Shown piece by piece: positions 46,712 through 57,941 of a stretch of 64,000 nucleotides of DNA (position 1 is its first letter; every line of letters begins with the position of its first letter). The position numbers and the translations under genes were made by a program. The notes beneath the pieces were generated by a model. It ran no database searches and was not told the origin of the DNA. It worked only from the letters and a program-made list of their open reading frames with translations. The stretch comes from Amylostereum areolatum (taxonomy: Eukaryota > Basidiomycota > Agaricomycetes > Russulales > Stereaceae). The stretch covers positions 1 to 64,000 of the forward strand of contig SAXG01000112.1 of NCBI GenBank assembly GCA_012932865.1, in the 5' to 3' direction.

Positions 46712-49700
46712 TCAGACTTCGATTTCACGGAACGGGGAGCTACTGACCTGGGGACGACGAATGCGGCGCATGTAGTTTGACCAGCATGAATCCGTACCGG
46801 GCCTGTACCAAAAATCCAACAGGACGACGGGATCCCGTCGTAGATTACTGTGCAGCGGGATGGGGTCCGGGGATCGTTTGGTAGACGGGATTCTGTGTTT
46901 GTCAGTTATCATAGACCATGAATGAACCTAGTAGGCCTGCTCACCTCGGTGGAGCTCAGTCGGGAACATAAACAGCCCGTGATAGGGCGCCGCTACGGTC
47001 AATGATTGCCCATCGTGAACCTGGGAGTGGTACCCGTCCAACCAGACATTCCACACAGGTAAGGTCGAAAAACTGTTCCGTTTCCGCCTCATCTTTGTAG
47101 TAGTGGATGTCGATGCCTGGGTCTGGGTGTCCGTTTTTCTCTGCATCGACGCACCGCCTAATTCCAGCTAGGAGGATAGCTTCGGGCTCTGTGGAGCCAA
47201 TGAGAGGTGATGTTGGAACGTGGATAGCGTAGAGGTGTTGTAGGCGGCCGTAAAAGGTGACATTTTCATACTGAGGAGTGTGATTGCGGTGGCGGGCATG
47301 TACGTCGACCAATACTTGATACTGGGTGGAGAAATACATGAGTAACATGGAGACGTACGCATGATGGGAGCAAACGCACGCGTATATATGTCATGTCTCG
47401 ACGGTCATCCCTAGCTGAGTACAAATGCGCCGCAGAGATAGTGTCACCGTCGTTGATGCGAACCCGGGCGTACTCCTGTATTGATGCATTCTTGACAAGA
47501 TTCTTGAGGGTGGAAAAGTTGGCGGAAGGCACATTGTACCGCGTAGCGAGGGTCTTGGATAGACGAGTGAGGGTCGTTGCGTCGAGTACTAGTACAGGGC
47601 GGATGACAGGAAGTAGGGCATATGTAGGATCTAGTGGCCACCACGAAGAAGTGAGCTGATGCACTGTAGCATGGATGATGCTATTCTTACAATTAGGTGC
47701 AGTCAAGGACTGTGCGGGCAGGGTGCTTTCCGGGCGTGGATGGAGGCGAAGAACATCGCCATCTTCCAGACCATAAACAAGCATGACCTGGAACAGCTGT
47801 GCGCACTCGACGACATAGCGATCCAGGGAGGCATCGGGTCTTTTACGACTCTTGATAGCGGGGCGAATGAGGCCACAGTACCGTTCCATGGGAAATGCCC
47901 AGTACGCCCATACCGGCCCACAAGCGAGAACAGAATCGGCGATATGGAGGAGGGCATGGATAGTGAGCGGGCACGTAGATAGGCGAGTAGGATTATACTG
48001 GTAATATAACCTGTGTAACGTAGACGATGTGAGCAGAACTTCGATGCAGCACTGAACTATACGCTCACTCTTCGAAGTGTTTGACCCAATCAATGAACCC
48101 TTGCCGGAGTTGGTCAATTTCGTCGTATGTGATGGTAAATTGGAGACATGTGTGGAGAAGCTTGACGAGGGCTATAAAGTGATCGTAATATTTTGGATCC
48201 CGGAATTTCCGCTCAAGGAGAACGGGACCAAGGTAGAGCGTCCAGAAGGACCAGGTGTCCGCCGTGGTCGCAGTCTTGTCCGCAACGAAATTGGGAGGTC
48301 GCGCTCCATAGCATCCAGGTATAGTAGAACCTGACGCCGACGTTGCGGATCCGATAGCGTCCCATACAGATGACTGAATGATGTACGCCCCAGAACCCTC
48401 GTCGAGATCCTTGAAATCGCCTGTCCAGAGGAGAATAAGGTTTTTGATCGTGTTCTCCCATATGAGGTGCATAAAGTCGTATGGAAACGACTTGGATAAA
48501 GAGAGAGACGGAAGTTGTGAGAGGATGGGGACACCTTTGATGCCATAAAGCTTTGCTAGTCGAGCATTCTCCGTTAAAGTGGTGGCTGATTGAACTGCGA
48601 CCGCTTGCTCCATCATCTCAACGTGTGTTCGGCGAGGGAGATTTGCGGGGTCGTAAACGGCGACTACGTTGGGGTCTTCACTGGCAATGACCGTGGGGTG
48701 GTTGGCACGATTAAGAGGGACATAATGGGCAGTGGAACGCGTGTCGGGGACGCGTACACCTGTAATCTTGCATATACGGCAGGGAGACAGACCATTGTGG
48801 CCTTTCATCCGCATCAAGAGCGAGATGGCTGGGATATCGCCAAAAACAAGGATAAGGTATGCCCGAAGCATAAAGGACTCCTTTCGGAGAGCATCCCATG
48901 CCTTAACACCCTTGGCCAGTTCGAGAAGTTCGGCAACGAGGGGGAAAAGGAACGAGTCCATGTCAACAGGCTTTTTTGGTCCTGGAACGATGCCGATGGT
49001 AATGATGTTTTCGATGAGGAATCGGATTTCGGGAGGCAGATTGTAATTGAAGAGGATGATAGGCCAGCAAGTAGTCTTGCGCCGACGAAAAGGAGCGAAC
49101 CCGTCCGTTGACGCTCCCAGAGCGATATCCCGACCATCCCCAAAAAACCGATGAGGTAGCTCCGTTCCGCCGATGACAACCTGCTTGCCTCGTAGTGCAC
49201 GGTAACGATGGCCGTCGAAGACGTCTGAAACTTCCTGAGGGACACACTCATGGTTGGCACGGTATTGCATTTTCTCGGCCATGGATTCACTGCCAGAAAA
49301 TGCGAGAAGGCGAGGGATGAGAGGGATATAAGTAAAATGTTTCTTTGCGCGTCCATTGGATGTGTATCGATCGGTTTTGCAGTGAGGGCAAGCAGTGAGG
49401 TTCACAAGGGATCCGGTATAGCAGACACATGATTGTGGGCAGCAGTCGTACAGTTTGGATTTGAAGCCTGCAAGAGATGCGAGCCGAGTCTGCGCCTCGT
49501 CGGGAGATGTAACACCTGCTCCAGGAAATGCGAACGGGAGGTCCATGTAGGCAGTGTCTGTAATGTGGTGTTTCAACTTGAAGGAATACTGTCGTAGAAC
49601 TGCACGGTCTAACTGACTGAGGTCATTTACTAAGTAAACACAAACTTAGACGTGCGATCGTTGATATCGGAATGGATATTGCGTACCATCCAGCTGTGTA

Positions 49701-50422
49701 CGCCTCAGGAAATTGTCATCCTCTGCCAGCAAGAGCAATGGATCATCAGGATCGAATGCACCAAATGTGTCGTCGAGTTCGTGGTCTGAGTCCACTGTGG
49801 CATCATGGTCCCAGGCCAACAGTATATCATCTTCATCGTCCTCGCCATCTTCCATCCAAAGAGCATGGAAGCTCTGATCCTGAAGTTCTGTCTCAACGGC
49901 ATCGGCGTGGTCACTGCCAGGAATTGGCCCATCTAAAAGCGACCAAACAATCAGCTCCGTACATCTCGTACAAGCTTGAGGACGTACCGTCGGTCAGCAT
50001 ATCCATCATACTACAATCTTCTGCACTGTCGGTACTTGCGACACCGGTTGGTCCTAACACGGCTGTATAGGAGGGTTAGATGCTTTGTAGATGCTGAAGG
50101 CTGAAGGGAAACACACCAAGCGCAGGATCTCCCGTCTCCAAGCCAGTGTTCATAGCGGTAGATTGCAAACCGGGAAATTTATCTGAAGACATGGTTTAAA
50201 TGAGTCTCATCTCAGGTGCATACTGCCGAATGGATACGCACCAGTCCGAGCCCGCTTCCTTAGATGGCCTTTCTCTAGGCTGGTGAGCTCGTTGACCACT
50301 TGGTGACCCATCTCCGAGTGAGCGAGAAGCGCTAGGTGCTCTCTTTCGGTCTTCCGATGAACCTTCTTGCCGCAATGTCCACAAAGGACAAAGTCGCTCT
50401 GACGGTCTTGTTTCGGAGGCAT
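46712..50422 (-). CDS. CACTA transposase, Tnp2 family
   Basis: It starts at 50422 with MPPKQDRQSDFVLCGHCGKK, a CxxC zinc-binding N-terminus. Short exons follow, with in-phase junctions near 50241, 50179, 49936 and 49672. The large exon at about 48066-49631 holds the Tnp2 core: CPHCKTDRY (second CxxC), DIALGASTDGFAPF (catalytic-type acidic motif), GDIPAISLLMRMKGHNG and PCRICKITGV. A further exon from about 48017 has FPMERYCGLIRPAIKSRKRP, the typical C-terminal part. Exons beyond about 47200 to the possible stop at 46712 are less certain. The protein is expected to bind and cut the element ends in the nucleus. No disabling stop is apparent in the core, so it may be active and could mobilise copies A and B. 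Confidence 0.82.
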
Positions 50423-50792
50423 AGTGTTGGTGACAAAAGTGGGCTGGATTTTGGATGTGATGGAAGAAAAATACAAAGTCGACAAAGTCGCAATCGGTTG
50501 AAACTTGAGTATCTCTCGGAGTTTGGTGCTGAAGATTACGAGTGCGATTGTACGCTGTATGTTCCATAGAAACCGCAAAATACAATTATGAATGGCCTGG
50601 AGATGGCGAAAAGGAGCATGTTTGACACGGTGGACGTACCTTCTGTTTCAAATTCGTTGCTGAGGACGGGCACTCGCAGCCCCCCCCGTTGGGGACAGAC
50701 TTGGAATATAAATAGTCGAGCCAACACTGCACAATTCACCACTCCATCCCCGTCTCAATCACACCACTCCGACACATTCTCTACTTCTTCCA

Positions 50793-51725
50793 ATGGCAAG
50801 CACGGTCACCACTCCTGCTCTTGCTCAGGCTACGCCTCCGACTCCTGCAACGGCTCCAGCTCAGCGCAACAAGGCACCGTCGAACAAGGTACTTACCAAA
50901 AGGGACCTCGAGGCAAAGCTTCGCGAGTATGAACGTGAGTTGCAGGTTTCTGTATTGAACTTGTATCCGTTAGACGACACGCTGATGACATACGGGATAT
51001 GTTTCACCTTCAGAACGCTTGGAGGACCAGCAGAAACAGGTCGACCATGTTACTAGCCTCAATGTGCAGCTCACTGCGGACATTGAGACTGCGAAGATCT
51101 CCAACCCAACGCCTCTCAATAGCAACGGCCTTATCGCATGCCCCAAGGCTGTCAAGGGCTCTCACGAGCCGGCGTTCTATATGTCCGACATTCGAACCTT
51201 CCTCAATGACATGGATGACGTCGAGGATGGCAGCGAGTACTATCGAAGCATGCGGGTGAGTTTCATTCCTCACTGACATTCCCTGTTCACTCACAATAGC
51301 CTAGCGCATGACACGCTTCAACATGAACCGTGCGGGAATGGATCTATCAAAGACCTATAGTGAGCTCAAGCACTCCGAGCAAGTCACTCGCGTTTGCAAG
51401 TCGGCGAGTGACTCACCTTTGCTTTATCCTCCGGATGTACTGACCTCCTAGTGTCTAGATCCGCCAGGAATACCCTGCCGCCGCTCGCTTTGAGAATGAC
51501 TGGGCTACCCGGGCCTTCATCCGTCAGTACTTGAGGAACAATTCATGGAAGAGGAAGCGCACCGACGACCACGATGGTGATCAAGACGAGGAGTTAGATG
51601 GCCATTCAGGTTCGGGTACAGGCCCCAGTGCAGGGTTACAACGTCTAGGTCAGATAGCGGCGACGAAGCGCGCTCGTCTTGAGGACCAGCCCACGCGCGA
51701 TAAGAGCTTGAGTCCTGATGCTTGA
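50793..51725 (+). CDS. second gene of the CACTA element, coiled-coil DNA-binding candidate
   Basis: Exons: 50793-50934, 51014-51255, about 51304 onward, and a last exon to the stop at 51723-51725; the third junction (about 51390-51460) is tentative. The N-terminus is Ala/Thr/Pro-rich. A coiled coil follows (RLEDQQKQVDHVTSLNVQL), then HEPAFYMSDIRTFLNDMDDV, FNMNRAGMDLSKTY, and a conserved-looking block EYPAAARFENDWATRAFIRQ. A basic patch WKRKR could be a nuclear signal. It is divergent from the transposase with about 370 bp between the starts, so a shared promoter is likely. By analogy with plant CACTA elements, which encode a second protein binding subterminal repeats, it may be a TnpA-like partner, but no homology to TnpA is visible. 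Confidence 0.65.
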
Positions 51726-52514
51726 AGTGAAGATGTTTCTAAGGTTCGTCTTCGAGTTGCCTCGAGCTTTCTATATCCTGATGAGTGCTTCCCATTTAGC
51801 ACCCCTGTGGCCAATACCCAGTCCAATTCATAACGTACATATTAATTCTTGTCGGCCATTGAGCCGTCTCTTCTGTCTTTTCTCGTCGCTTCGTGGTGTG
51901 CGGTGGTGGTGCCGACGCGCGTTGCATCCACTCGCTTTGGCTTCCTTCTGATAACCCCTTACTTGTTACGTAGCTATCTAATATATTTCGCACGTGTTGT
52001 GCGCGATATCGAAACCACCGTCTGATCATTTGCTGAATCTCATCTCGATGCGTAAGCTGCAAAATCAGCAACATGAACGGAGGGTATTTTCAGGCTGTAG
52101 GATCCGGTTGTTTTCATACCTACCAGCACCGAAATCAAAGCCCCTTTGAAGGCTGAACATCAGCACATAACATCAGCATGGAAATATGCACTTCATGCCA
52201 GAGGTGTAAATCCGCACTTCGTGCCGGACGTGAAAAGTAGCATCTCACCTCCAACGTGAAAAATAGGCGGAGTAGCTGACTGAAAAACAGGCGTGAAGTT
52301 TCACCTCAAAATGTTGTTCTTTTCAAAGTGTAAAATCCCGGGAAAAAAGCGGTGAAATGGTACTTTTTTCCAGTGCTTTTCACTCATTGAAATCAGACCG
52401 GGAAAGACTGATATTCATCACACTGGGCTGAAAGTGAGTCGTCTACAAACTGAATATGATCGTGAATAAGGCTGATTAGGGCGGTGAAAATCACCCCACG
52501 GTACCCTCCTAGTG

Positions 52515-53255
52515 CGAAAGAGTGGGGGACAGAATAACCTACGACGGCCACCTTCTTCACTGCATCGACGAGCGGAGTCCCGTCCAAAGTTGGGGGCGCC
52601 CTGGGACCCTCCCGCCTTCCACGGATTGACGATCCACAGCCAATGTCCGAGCAGCGACGCCGCTGACGATTGCTAACGACAATGCAGAGACGACCCGGCC
52701 GTGTTCATTGATGCTCGAAATTGAACGGCGTCAAAGACCTTGCAAAGACCTTCCTAGGACACATCGAGTTACGTTACTCAAACCACCGCCATGCCAGGAG
52801 AGCCGCCGAGCAATCAGTGCAGCCCCCCGACGCCGGATGCAGCCAACAGGGATGACTGGTAGGTTTTTCAATTCGACGTCCATTGAAGCCAAATTGCATT
52901 GCTGCAGGTGATCTCGAGTGTTGAAGAGTAAGCTGTGTGCCTCGTTCATTCCTCAGTGCCAGCGCTCGCGACGGGACGAGGTTTGACAAACATCGCCGGA
53001 CTTTGCGGTTTTCATCATTTAGCGCCAATCCTCGGCGGTATCGCCGGGTGCCTGCGACCAAGATTATCAAGGATCCCCGGCAGAGCCCGGCAGTGATTTG
53101 CAGGACCTGCCCGCGATGAGAGCCCTTTGAACTCAGCCTGAGATGTCGATGCCATTGAAGGTTCCCCACCAACGAGCTCCCAAATCAAACGTATCATTCA
53201 AAGACAGATCAGGTCGACAATACTCAGTATGAAGGATGTACATAGTCTACGGCGC
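52515..53255. other. spacer between the CACTA element and the enoyl reductase gene
   Basis: About 740 bp. The minus strand just beside the element is open for about 65 codons (LVDAVKKVAVVGYSVPHSF), possibly a fragment of a host gene cut by the element. It does not match the missing amidase half convincingly. The rest shows no gene and presumably holds the 3' UTR of the reductase gene. Confidence 0.35.
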
Positions 53256-54318
53256 TCAGCTACGACGGAACATGATCACTTGCTTTGGGATACCAACCTC
53301 CTTCCCCCGCGCCCTCTCCACCGCCTTCACCAAAGCACCCTCCAGCACCGCCTCATCGCCGCCGACGGCCCACTCCGTCACCTCATACTCCGGCGCCTTC
53401 AGCTCGCCCCTCTCGTGCAGCTCCAACATCCACGCCCACAGGTCGGCCCGCTCCCCTTCGCCCCACGCCGCGAGCTCCTTCGACGTGCGGAACCCCTTAA
53501 ACTCGATCGCACGGTAAAACAGCAGCGCCTCGGTCACGTCGAGCGACCGCCCGGGACCGCCCAAGAATCCGAGCGAGACGTACGTCCCGCCCGCGACGAG
53601 CTGGTTCGCGATCCGCGTCCCCGACGCGCCGAACACGCTGTCCACGGCCAGCACGATCCGCCTCGACGCCGACAGCGGCTGCTCCAGCGCCTCCATCTCG
53701 CTCTCGGAGAGCACGACGTCCGCGCCGAGCCCCCGCAAACGCGCCTTGGCCGCGCCGAGGTCCTCCCGATCGCGCACGACGCTGACGGTGCGCACGCCCA
53801 TGAGCCTCGCGAACTGCACGAGCGCCTGCGCGATCGTGCCCGTCGCGGCATTCTGGATGACCCAGTCGCCGGGCTTGAGGTAGCGCATGTTGCGCAGGAG
53901 AAGGTACGCAGGCGTGTACCCCATCTTGAGCAGCGACGCGAAGACGGGGTCCTGCGGGTGGGGGATGCGCACGAGAGCGGAGGCGTCGACGACGGCGTGC
54001 GTGCGCCAGGTGCCGAGGCCGTGTTCTTTAGGTAGGACGTGGTCCCCGACGTGCAGCGCGGCGACGCCGCTGCCGACTTCGAGCACGATCGCGACGCCCT
54101 CGTAGCCGGGCACCTGCGCGTTCTCATCGCCGACCTTGGTCGCGGGTTTGACGGGGTACATCAGGGAAAGCCTCTCCCGCAAATGCCGCGCCAAGGTCCT
54201 CTAATTAGCGTGCCGTTTAGATGGTGCCCTCTAAGGCGGTCTAGTACGTCAAAAGGTGTCTAAGTCAAGTCCGAGGTTTTTAGAGGTTACACACATTGTC
54301 ATTGTACGGACTCTCGGG

Positions 54319-57300
54319 CTAAAATACGGTCCTGTATGTATGGTGATCGAGGAATGAGCTGACACGGAATTTAGTACACTCCTCAAGGACATTATAGCTT
54401 GTCCAATGACGGGGAGCGGTCGCACCGAAACGCGGGAAGAGCTGGACACTCCGTTGGATGTCTTCGATAGGGATGATTTCGGCGTCGCGTCGCCCATTGT
54501 GCACGGAACGAGACACACGGTACATCTGTGTGTCATCTTCTGGCTCCTTTGCGAACGGCGTGAACCACTCGATGTAGGCAAGGTGTTGTGGGGGTGTCGG
54601 ACGTGTGGGTAGGTAGACGGTGTCGGCCGTCTTGGCAGATAGTCGGAAGACCACGCGCACTTGTGCGACGCGGTAGCCTTGGTCATGACCGGTCAGCGGT
54701 GAAATCTCAGACGAGCAGCAAAGCTCACCTGCTACGCCGCGAGCACCTCCAGCTCCCGATTTAACCAACACGGTGTCAAACCGACCGGGAACGATACGTC
54801 CACGGGTGTCCCGCCGCTGAGGGCGAACATGGACAGCATCTTGCTCGTCTTTTCCGTCCTCGCGTTGCAGAGCGTCGTGATTCCAGAGCTTAATCTTGTG
54901 ATACACGGCGATAGGTCTGGTCGGGATGAGTGTGTTATCAGCTTCGTGACGCGCGGGCCCAGGACCGAGATCTGGGTAGTTACACTTGACAATGAATGCT
55001 GCGAGTGCATCGGAAAAGTCAACGGCGCCGTACAGTTCATGGAGTCGATCGAACGAGACGGCTGGGAGTGTTGGATGTTTCGTCATCTGGGTGTGCATGT
55101 GAAGGTGCACCTCTGGTGTCCGTTCCGAAGTGATAGGAGGGTGCCCCGAAGAGCGCCACTGAATGAACGCCGCATGCGCGTTGACCTTCTCGCGACGTTC
55201 GAGCCATGCCGTCATTTGTGGATATTCATCTTTTCGGTTGGTAGCCCTGTACGCGTCTTTCGCAAAGTCGATGTGCAGGCGTTCCGATTGCTCCGTGTTG
55301 CTGTTATCTGTTGTACCGAAGAGCACGATGCTTGGCGAGTAGTGCCGTGCACCATGAACTTTCGGAAGGTTGAAATCCAGCCGGATTCCGAGATCAATGA
55401 AGATCGATTTATTGTCGTGGAAGCGCCGAAGAGCATCGTCCATCTGCGCAAGGGTTTCATCGGTATGGGATGGATATTGGGCAAGGTAGAGGAAGTCGAG
55501 AATTCCTCGAACGGCGCGGATGAGGCGGGCAGGACTGCGGCCATCTGGGAGAGGAAGATCTGCAATCAGACCAAGGAGAATGCGCGCGATGTGCTTGTGC
55601 TCTGTACCCGACACCCGGACAAGCGAGCTGATCCCATGTGTGAAGAGGCGAGCGTGGTGGTTGGGTGGCATCCGATGACAACGGGCATCAATTTCGTCGG
55701 GCCCAAATGCTTGCGGGTCCGAAATCCATGCAATGACATGCTTGATGACTCCTTGATACATCTGGTGGAGGATATCGGGTGTGCATGAGGCAAAGATGTT
55801 TACATAGGGCAAATCTTCCCAGAACGGATGGAAGATAGGGCGGAGGCGCGCCTCACGACATGCAGCGTGGTAGGTTGTGGGATCACCATCGGCCAGTTCA
55901 AAGACGTCCAATGCGTCGTCGGCATCACGGAAATCGAGGTCTGTGTCATCATCGTACTCTCCGAGAAGAGCGTGCAGAATCGGACATCTTGGACAGTCAC
56001 CATAGAGTGTTGCCGTCACAAGAACCTGCTCCGGATAATCCCCAACGAATATAGCATAGATGGGATGACAGCGACGCCAAACGCCATCACCGCTGACCAT
56101 GGCGATTCCGGTTTCTCCGATGTCCTTGATGGGTGCAAGAATCCGACGCATGCACTCATGGAAAATGTTGCCGGTTGCACGGCGTCGGGCAGCCTTGTTG
56201 GAGATGTGGTCCAGTTTTGCTGTGGGCAGGTAGCCAATGAGGACTTGCGCCCGACGGGAGGGCTTGCGACGGATGTCCTTCGGGATGTTTCCGATTGTCA
56301 TGTAGACCGGGTATGCTGTCTTCCCGTGAAAGAGCGTGAGCTGAGTCTTGTCTGATGATATGATGAGGGGGATGATTGTTGCGCCAGGGAGTTTTGCCTC
56401 AATGCTTGTCTGCGGAAGAGAAAATTTGTGTTAGGTCGGAGGAGGGAACCGTAGAAGATGATGCCAAGCACCTGCACGTTCCACCACCAAGTGCCCGTGT
56501 TCATCTCATCGTACATCCGAATCGTCATGTCGGCATCTTGGTAGTGGCGCTCCGGGACCGTGATCAGGTGTTGCGCAAATTCGGGGTCGCCGTACAGCGC
56601 GCGGATGCAAGGAACAATGTCGCGAAAGTACACCTCAAAGTTCTCGCCACCGACCTGGATCTCCTCCATCGTGAACTTCGGCCGACCAGGCAGTTGTTCG
56701 TCGATGATCTTGTTGAGCTGAGCCGACGAGCAGAATGAGAGGTCGAGTTTCTCGGCAAGCTAAGTAAAAGAGGGTAATGAGCATTGAACTTGACGCGTGA
56801 TCACTGGCAATTGGATGCATACCTCGTCCATCTGGAGGAGCTCAGAGACCGCGGTCGATGTTGGCCCACGTGTTTTGGCCCAGTAAGCCATGGACCAGTC
56901 GAGTTTCGACTTGAACGGTGCCCAGATGTTTCCCGCACTCCCAGATTCCAAATGCGAACGCAGAGTGTCGTACTGTGACGCAGATACCTCTAAAGTGAGA
57001 GGTGCGCCAGCGCTCTCGCTCGGGAACGGCACGATCGTCGGGTGCACCCAGAGCTTTCCTTCAACACGTTGCCGTTCTTCGGGTGTAAAGAGGCGGCCAG
57101 AAGTATCTTGCGGAGCCGCTAGTTCGTCTGCAGGCAGTTCTCCTGGCGCCGATTGGGGTGCATTCGGGTTGATTACGGGCTCCAAGACGCGCCCGAGCTC
57201 CTCAAAGTTTCGCACATCCTCCTCTTCCTCCGCTTCATCTTCTTCCGTGGTTCCTTGATTCCTGTCAGAGACCGACATAGGAGCCGGAAAAACATTGTCG

Positions 57301-57626
57301 ACATCCATAGGAGTTGCACGAGGATTATCGGCAGTGTTGCCAGCTGGATTGTCGAGTCCGAGTTCGGCAGGTGTATAACTTTCCGAAAAGTAGTCTGCGC
57401 CGACGCCCGTGTTCTCTGCTGATAGGTTCTCCGCAACTTGAGGATTTGGCGGTGCCATAAGACCGGGGAACAGGCTTTCTTGAAGAGCCTGGTATGCGGT
57501 GTGAGCAGCTTTGCATTCCTCGCGCGCAGTCTGTCTCCAGTGGTTTGTACGCCCGCGCGGCGAGAAGTTTTTGCTGCATCCGTTGCAAACTACGGAAGCC
57601 TTGGCTGTGGGCAGCTGATACGCCAT
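54319..57626 (-). CDS. Plavaka transposase
   Basis: Exons (minus): 56823-57626, 56472-56759, about 54729-56409, and a last exon to the stop at 54319. The start MAYQLPTAKASVVCNGCSKN carries a Cys/His zinc-finger-like motif (CNGC, then TNHW). An acidic linker follows, then WSMAYWAKTRGPTSTAVSEL, YDEMNTGTWWWNVQ, LIISSDKTQLTLF, VYMTIGNIPKDIRRKPSRRA, GDGVWRRCHPIYAIFVGDYP and GDCPRCPI. These are conserved blocks of the Plavaka group found in mushroom-forming fungi. It ends NVLEECTKFRVSSFLDHHTY. No premature stop is seen in the conserved core, so the element may be autonomous. The intron near 54681-54728 is inferred from GTGAGC and a CAAG acceptor and is less certain. Confidence 0.88.
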
Positions 57627-57941
57627 GAGGATACAGCGTGTGTTGGAGGTCGTGATGTGGAGGAGAGAAGGGTGCGTTATATCCAATTTCACTATGCGCG
57701 GAGGAAATCAGCCGCCTAAATTCACCAAGTCCGTCTAAAACTCACCAAGACCCCACCAGACGTGAGAGTGCTCACGCTCCGCAGAGCCCGCACTATTACG
57801 AAACCTACGGCCATGTCAGCAAACGGCGCAGGACTTATATTTGTACGCTCACCTCGCCGTGTCGACAGGCATCCTCGCTCTTCTTCCTCTTCCCCACTTT
57901 CCTTCTCCCCTCTTTTTCTTTTCCGTCCCCCCCGTCAACGG

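Larger units (their letters stand above)
45311..52514 (-). mobile_element. CACTA (CMC/EnSpm-type) element with tnp2 transposase, about 7.2 kb
   Basis: The left tip CACTATAAGGACAAGTC and right tip CACGGTACCCTCCTAGTG have the same polarity and nearly the same sequence as the tips of copy B. GGTGATTT/GGTGAAA-type subterminal repeats are present at both ends. Inside are a minus-strand tnp2-type transposase (about 46712-50422) and a plus-strand second gene (50793-51725), transcribed away from each other. Flanking trinucleotides differ (AAG at 45308-45310 versus CGA at 52515-52517), so there is no target duplication. This suggests recombination between elements or a deletion, in keeping with the truncated amidase. 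Confidence 0.85.

Noticed and set aside
52515..52660. Possible missing 5' half of the amidase on the far side of the CACTA element (a DIG-SSIR-like string)
   Set aside because: Only a few residues resemble the amidase GTDIGGSIR signature, the flanking residues do not fit, and no further amidase sequence follows upstream.
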